From positions 1-6,618 of the forward strand of contig JASFRI010000239.1 of NCBI GenBank assembly GCA_050115015.1: a stretch of DNA of 6,618 bases, in the 5' to 3' direction. Below the pieces are notes generated by a model that searched no databases, was not told the DNA's origin, and saw only the letters and a list, made by a program, of their open reading frames with translations. This DNA comes from JASFRI01 sp050115015. Its GTDB lineage: Bacteria > Acidobacteriota > Polarisedimenticolia > CBDVAL01. Below, one piece after another: positions 5,473 to 6,618 of this stretch; the first letter of the stretch is position 1, and every line of letters starts with the position of its first letter. A program made the translations under genes and the position numbers.

Positions 5473-6618
5473 GCCACGGGACCTCGATCCGCCGGCGGCC
5501 GGTGCTCCTGGCGGGGTTCCTGCTCCTCGTCGCCTCTCCCCTGTGCGGGGCCTACCGGGTGGACGAGGGCGAGACCTTCGAGGCGATCGCCCGGGCCGAG
5601 TTCGCCAACCCCTCGCTGGCCCACCTGATCGCCCTGCACAACGGCCTCCCCCCCGACCGGCTGCCGCCGGCCGGCACGAAGCTCCACTTCCCCAAGGCGA
5701 AGGTCATCCACCTGATGATCCCGCAGCGCTACGAGACCCTCGCCTTCCGGCTGCTGGGGGACGAGGCCCTCGCGCCGCTCCTGGCGGCGGTGAACGGCGA
5801 GGCCACGACGGACCCGGTGCAGTTCCGGGAGGGCGTCGTGGTGCCCGCCATGGTGGAGTACCGCCGCCGCGACGACGAGAGCTTCGAGGAGGTGGCGCGG
5901 CGCGCGTACGGCGCCGGTGGCCCCTCGTGGCCCATCGCCCTCGCCAACCCGAACCCAAGGAAGACGCTGCTCGTGCCCGTGATCGGCTTCTTCCGGGAAT
6001 CCCTCGGCGACCAGGAGCGCCGCCTTGTCCGGGACGCGGAGAACCGCCTGCGGGCGCCGTCCCCTCCCCGGACCGGCGCCTCGTCCACCCCCGGCCCGGC
6101 GGGCACGCTCGCGGAAGGCCGGCCCGGCGCGGACGGGGGCGCGGCGAAGCGGTCCGATGCCGGCGGCGCCACGGCCGCGGTCACCGTCGCGCCGGGGAGC
6201 CCCGGTTCCGGGAGGACGGACGCCGACGGTGCGCCCACGCGCCCGGCACACGAGGGGCGGCCCGCCCCCGGCCCCGAGGACACGGGGCCCGCGGGAGCCT
6301 CCGGGAAGGCCGGCAGCGCTTCCTCCCCCGAGAGGGACGACGCTGGCAGCTCCGCTCCCTCGCGGTCCGGAGGCGCCGCGGAGGGGGGCGGCGCGCGATC
6401 CTCAGGCGGCGCCACGGCTCCCGCATCCTCCGGCACCTCGGCGCCCGACGGTGGCGCGGAGCGCAGCGGAGCGCCGTCCGGTAACGGTTCCGGGCCCGGA
6501 GGCCCGGGCAACCCAGCGTTCGACGGCGCCCGGCAGGGGAGCCACCCGGGCGCGTCCGGCGGTGCCGGCGCGATGGACGCCGGTCGCCCGGCGCCCGGGA
6601 GTGCCGGGGACGGGGCCG
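5469..6618 (+). CDS. Exported LysM-like protein with Gly/Ala/Pro/Ser-rich tail (partial, 3' end missing)
   Basis: The frame is open from GTG 5469 to the window edge: 383 codons without a stop, with nearly all third positions G or C. GTG overlaps the kinase stop as GTGA, and since no good ribosome site is seen, translational coupling is likely. Residues 1-28 look like a Sec signal peptide (SIRRRP, then LLAGFLLLVASPLCGA), probably cut after Ala28. Three divergent LysM-like modules follow, at about 29-78 (YRVDEGETFEAIARAEF, LIALHNG), 80-128 (YETLAFRLLGDE, LLAAVNG) and 129-175 (YRRRDDESFEEVARRAYG, IALANPN). LysM modules usually bind N-acetylglucosamine polymers such as peptidoglycan, so a periplasmic wall-associated role is inferred. 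From about 196 on, the protein is low-complexity Gly/Ala/Pro/Ser/Thr/Asp/Arg: no Trp, Tyr or Ile, one Phe, one Leu. It is probably disordered, a linker or spacer before an unseen C-terminal part. Its position after the PEGA kinase suggests a partner in the same envelope process. The LysM assignment is by pattern only. Confidence 0.8.
   Translation, partial: MSHGTSIRRRPVLLAGFLLLVASPLCGAYRVDEGETFEAIARAEFANPSLAHLIALHNGLPPDRLPPAGTKLHFPKAKVIHLMIPQRYETLAFRLLGDEALAPLLAAVNGEATTDPVQFREGVVVPAMVEYRRRDDESFEEVARRAYGAGGPSWPIALANPNPRKTLLVPVIGFFRESLGDQERRLVRDAENRLRAPSPPRTGASSTPGPAGTLAEGRPGADGGAAKRSDAGGATAAVTVAPGSPGSGRTDADGAPTRPAHEGRPAPGPEDTGPAGASGKAGSASSPERDDAGSSAPSRSGGAAEGGGARSSGGATAPASSGTSAPDGGAERSGAPSGNGSGPGGPGNPAFDGARQGSHPGASGGAGAMDAGRPAPGSAGDGA
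6054..6618 (+). other. Low-complexity coding segment (disordered tail of the LysM-like protein)
   Basis: This segment encodes at least 188 residues that are almost only Gly, Ala, Pro, Ser, Thr, Asp, Glu and Arg, with two Lys and almost no hydrophobic residues. Short GGA, SGG and GxG clusters recur without a fixed period, so it is not a clean tandem repeat. The GC-rich third positions match the upstream modules, which argues that the frame is right. The end and any following domain lie outside the window. Confidence 0.65.

Noticed and set aside
5469..5552. LysM-like protein as a lipoprotein through Cys26
   Set aside because: The residues before Cys26 are S-P-L, which do not fit a lipobox (small residue needed just before Cys). 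Ordinary signal peptidase cleavage after Ala28 fits better.
5543..6484. Open frame on the plus strand starting with ATG at 5543
   Set aside because: Its product is Arg/Pro/Gly-rich and has no signal peptide. The frame from GTG 5469 has a signal peptide, LysM-like modules and GC-rich third positions over the same DNA.
5274..6511. Long minus-strand frames opposite the kinase end and the LysM-like gene
   Set aside because: They are antisense shadows without domains, caused by the scarcity of stop codons in GC-rich DNA.

Overview
The window is very GC-rich (mostly above 70% GC, codon third positions almost all G or C). It reads as chromosome from a Gram-negative bacterium of a high-GC phylum. 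The support is a lipoprotein M16 peptidase, a eukaryotic-type Ser/Thr kinase with an extracytoplasmic PEGA domain, and an exported LysM-like protein. This mixture is common in Myxococcota, Gemmatimonadota, Acidobacteriota and related candidate phyla. The sequence alone does not settle which one, and no RNA gene, IS, integrase or CRISPR is visible.

Layout. (1) Positions 30-2885, minus strand: a complete single-chain PqqL-like M16 zinc peptidase of 951 residues, made as a lipoprotein. (2) Positions 2886-3370: a 485-bp divergent intergenic region. It holds a sigma70-like promoter for the peptidase on the minus strand (2950-2978) and, about 300 bp away, a second one on the plus strand (3288-3315) inside a sharp AT-rich island (24 G+C in the 70 bases 3261-3330). 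The stretch between them shows no convincing gene. (3) Positions 3371 to the window end, plus strand: three tightly packed genes that look like one operon. They are a 254-residue polytopic membrane protein with a duplicated GxGQ...N.Q motif, a 443-residue Ser/Thr kinase with one membrane helix and a PEGA domain, and an exported protein with three LysM-like modules and a long Gly/Ala/Pro/Ser-rich tail that runs off the window.

How they may work together (inference). The kinase and LysM-like genes overlap by 4 bp (GTGA), and the membrane-protein and kinase genes are 5 bp apart, so the three products are probably made together. The kinase would sit in the inner membrane with its catalytic domain inside and PEGA outside. 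The exported LysM-like protein is a plausible peptidoglycan or envelope partner for PEGA. The polytopic protein could be a membrane partner or a substrate through its Thr/Ser-containing N-terminus. This makes a candidate envelope-sensing phospho-signalling cassette. The divergent peptidase also acts outside the cytoplasm, but nothing in the sequence ties it functionally to the cassette.
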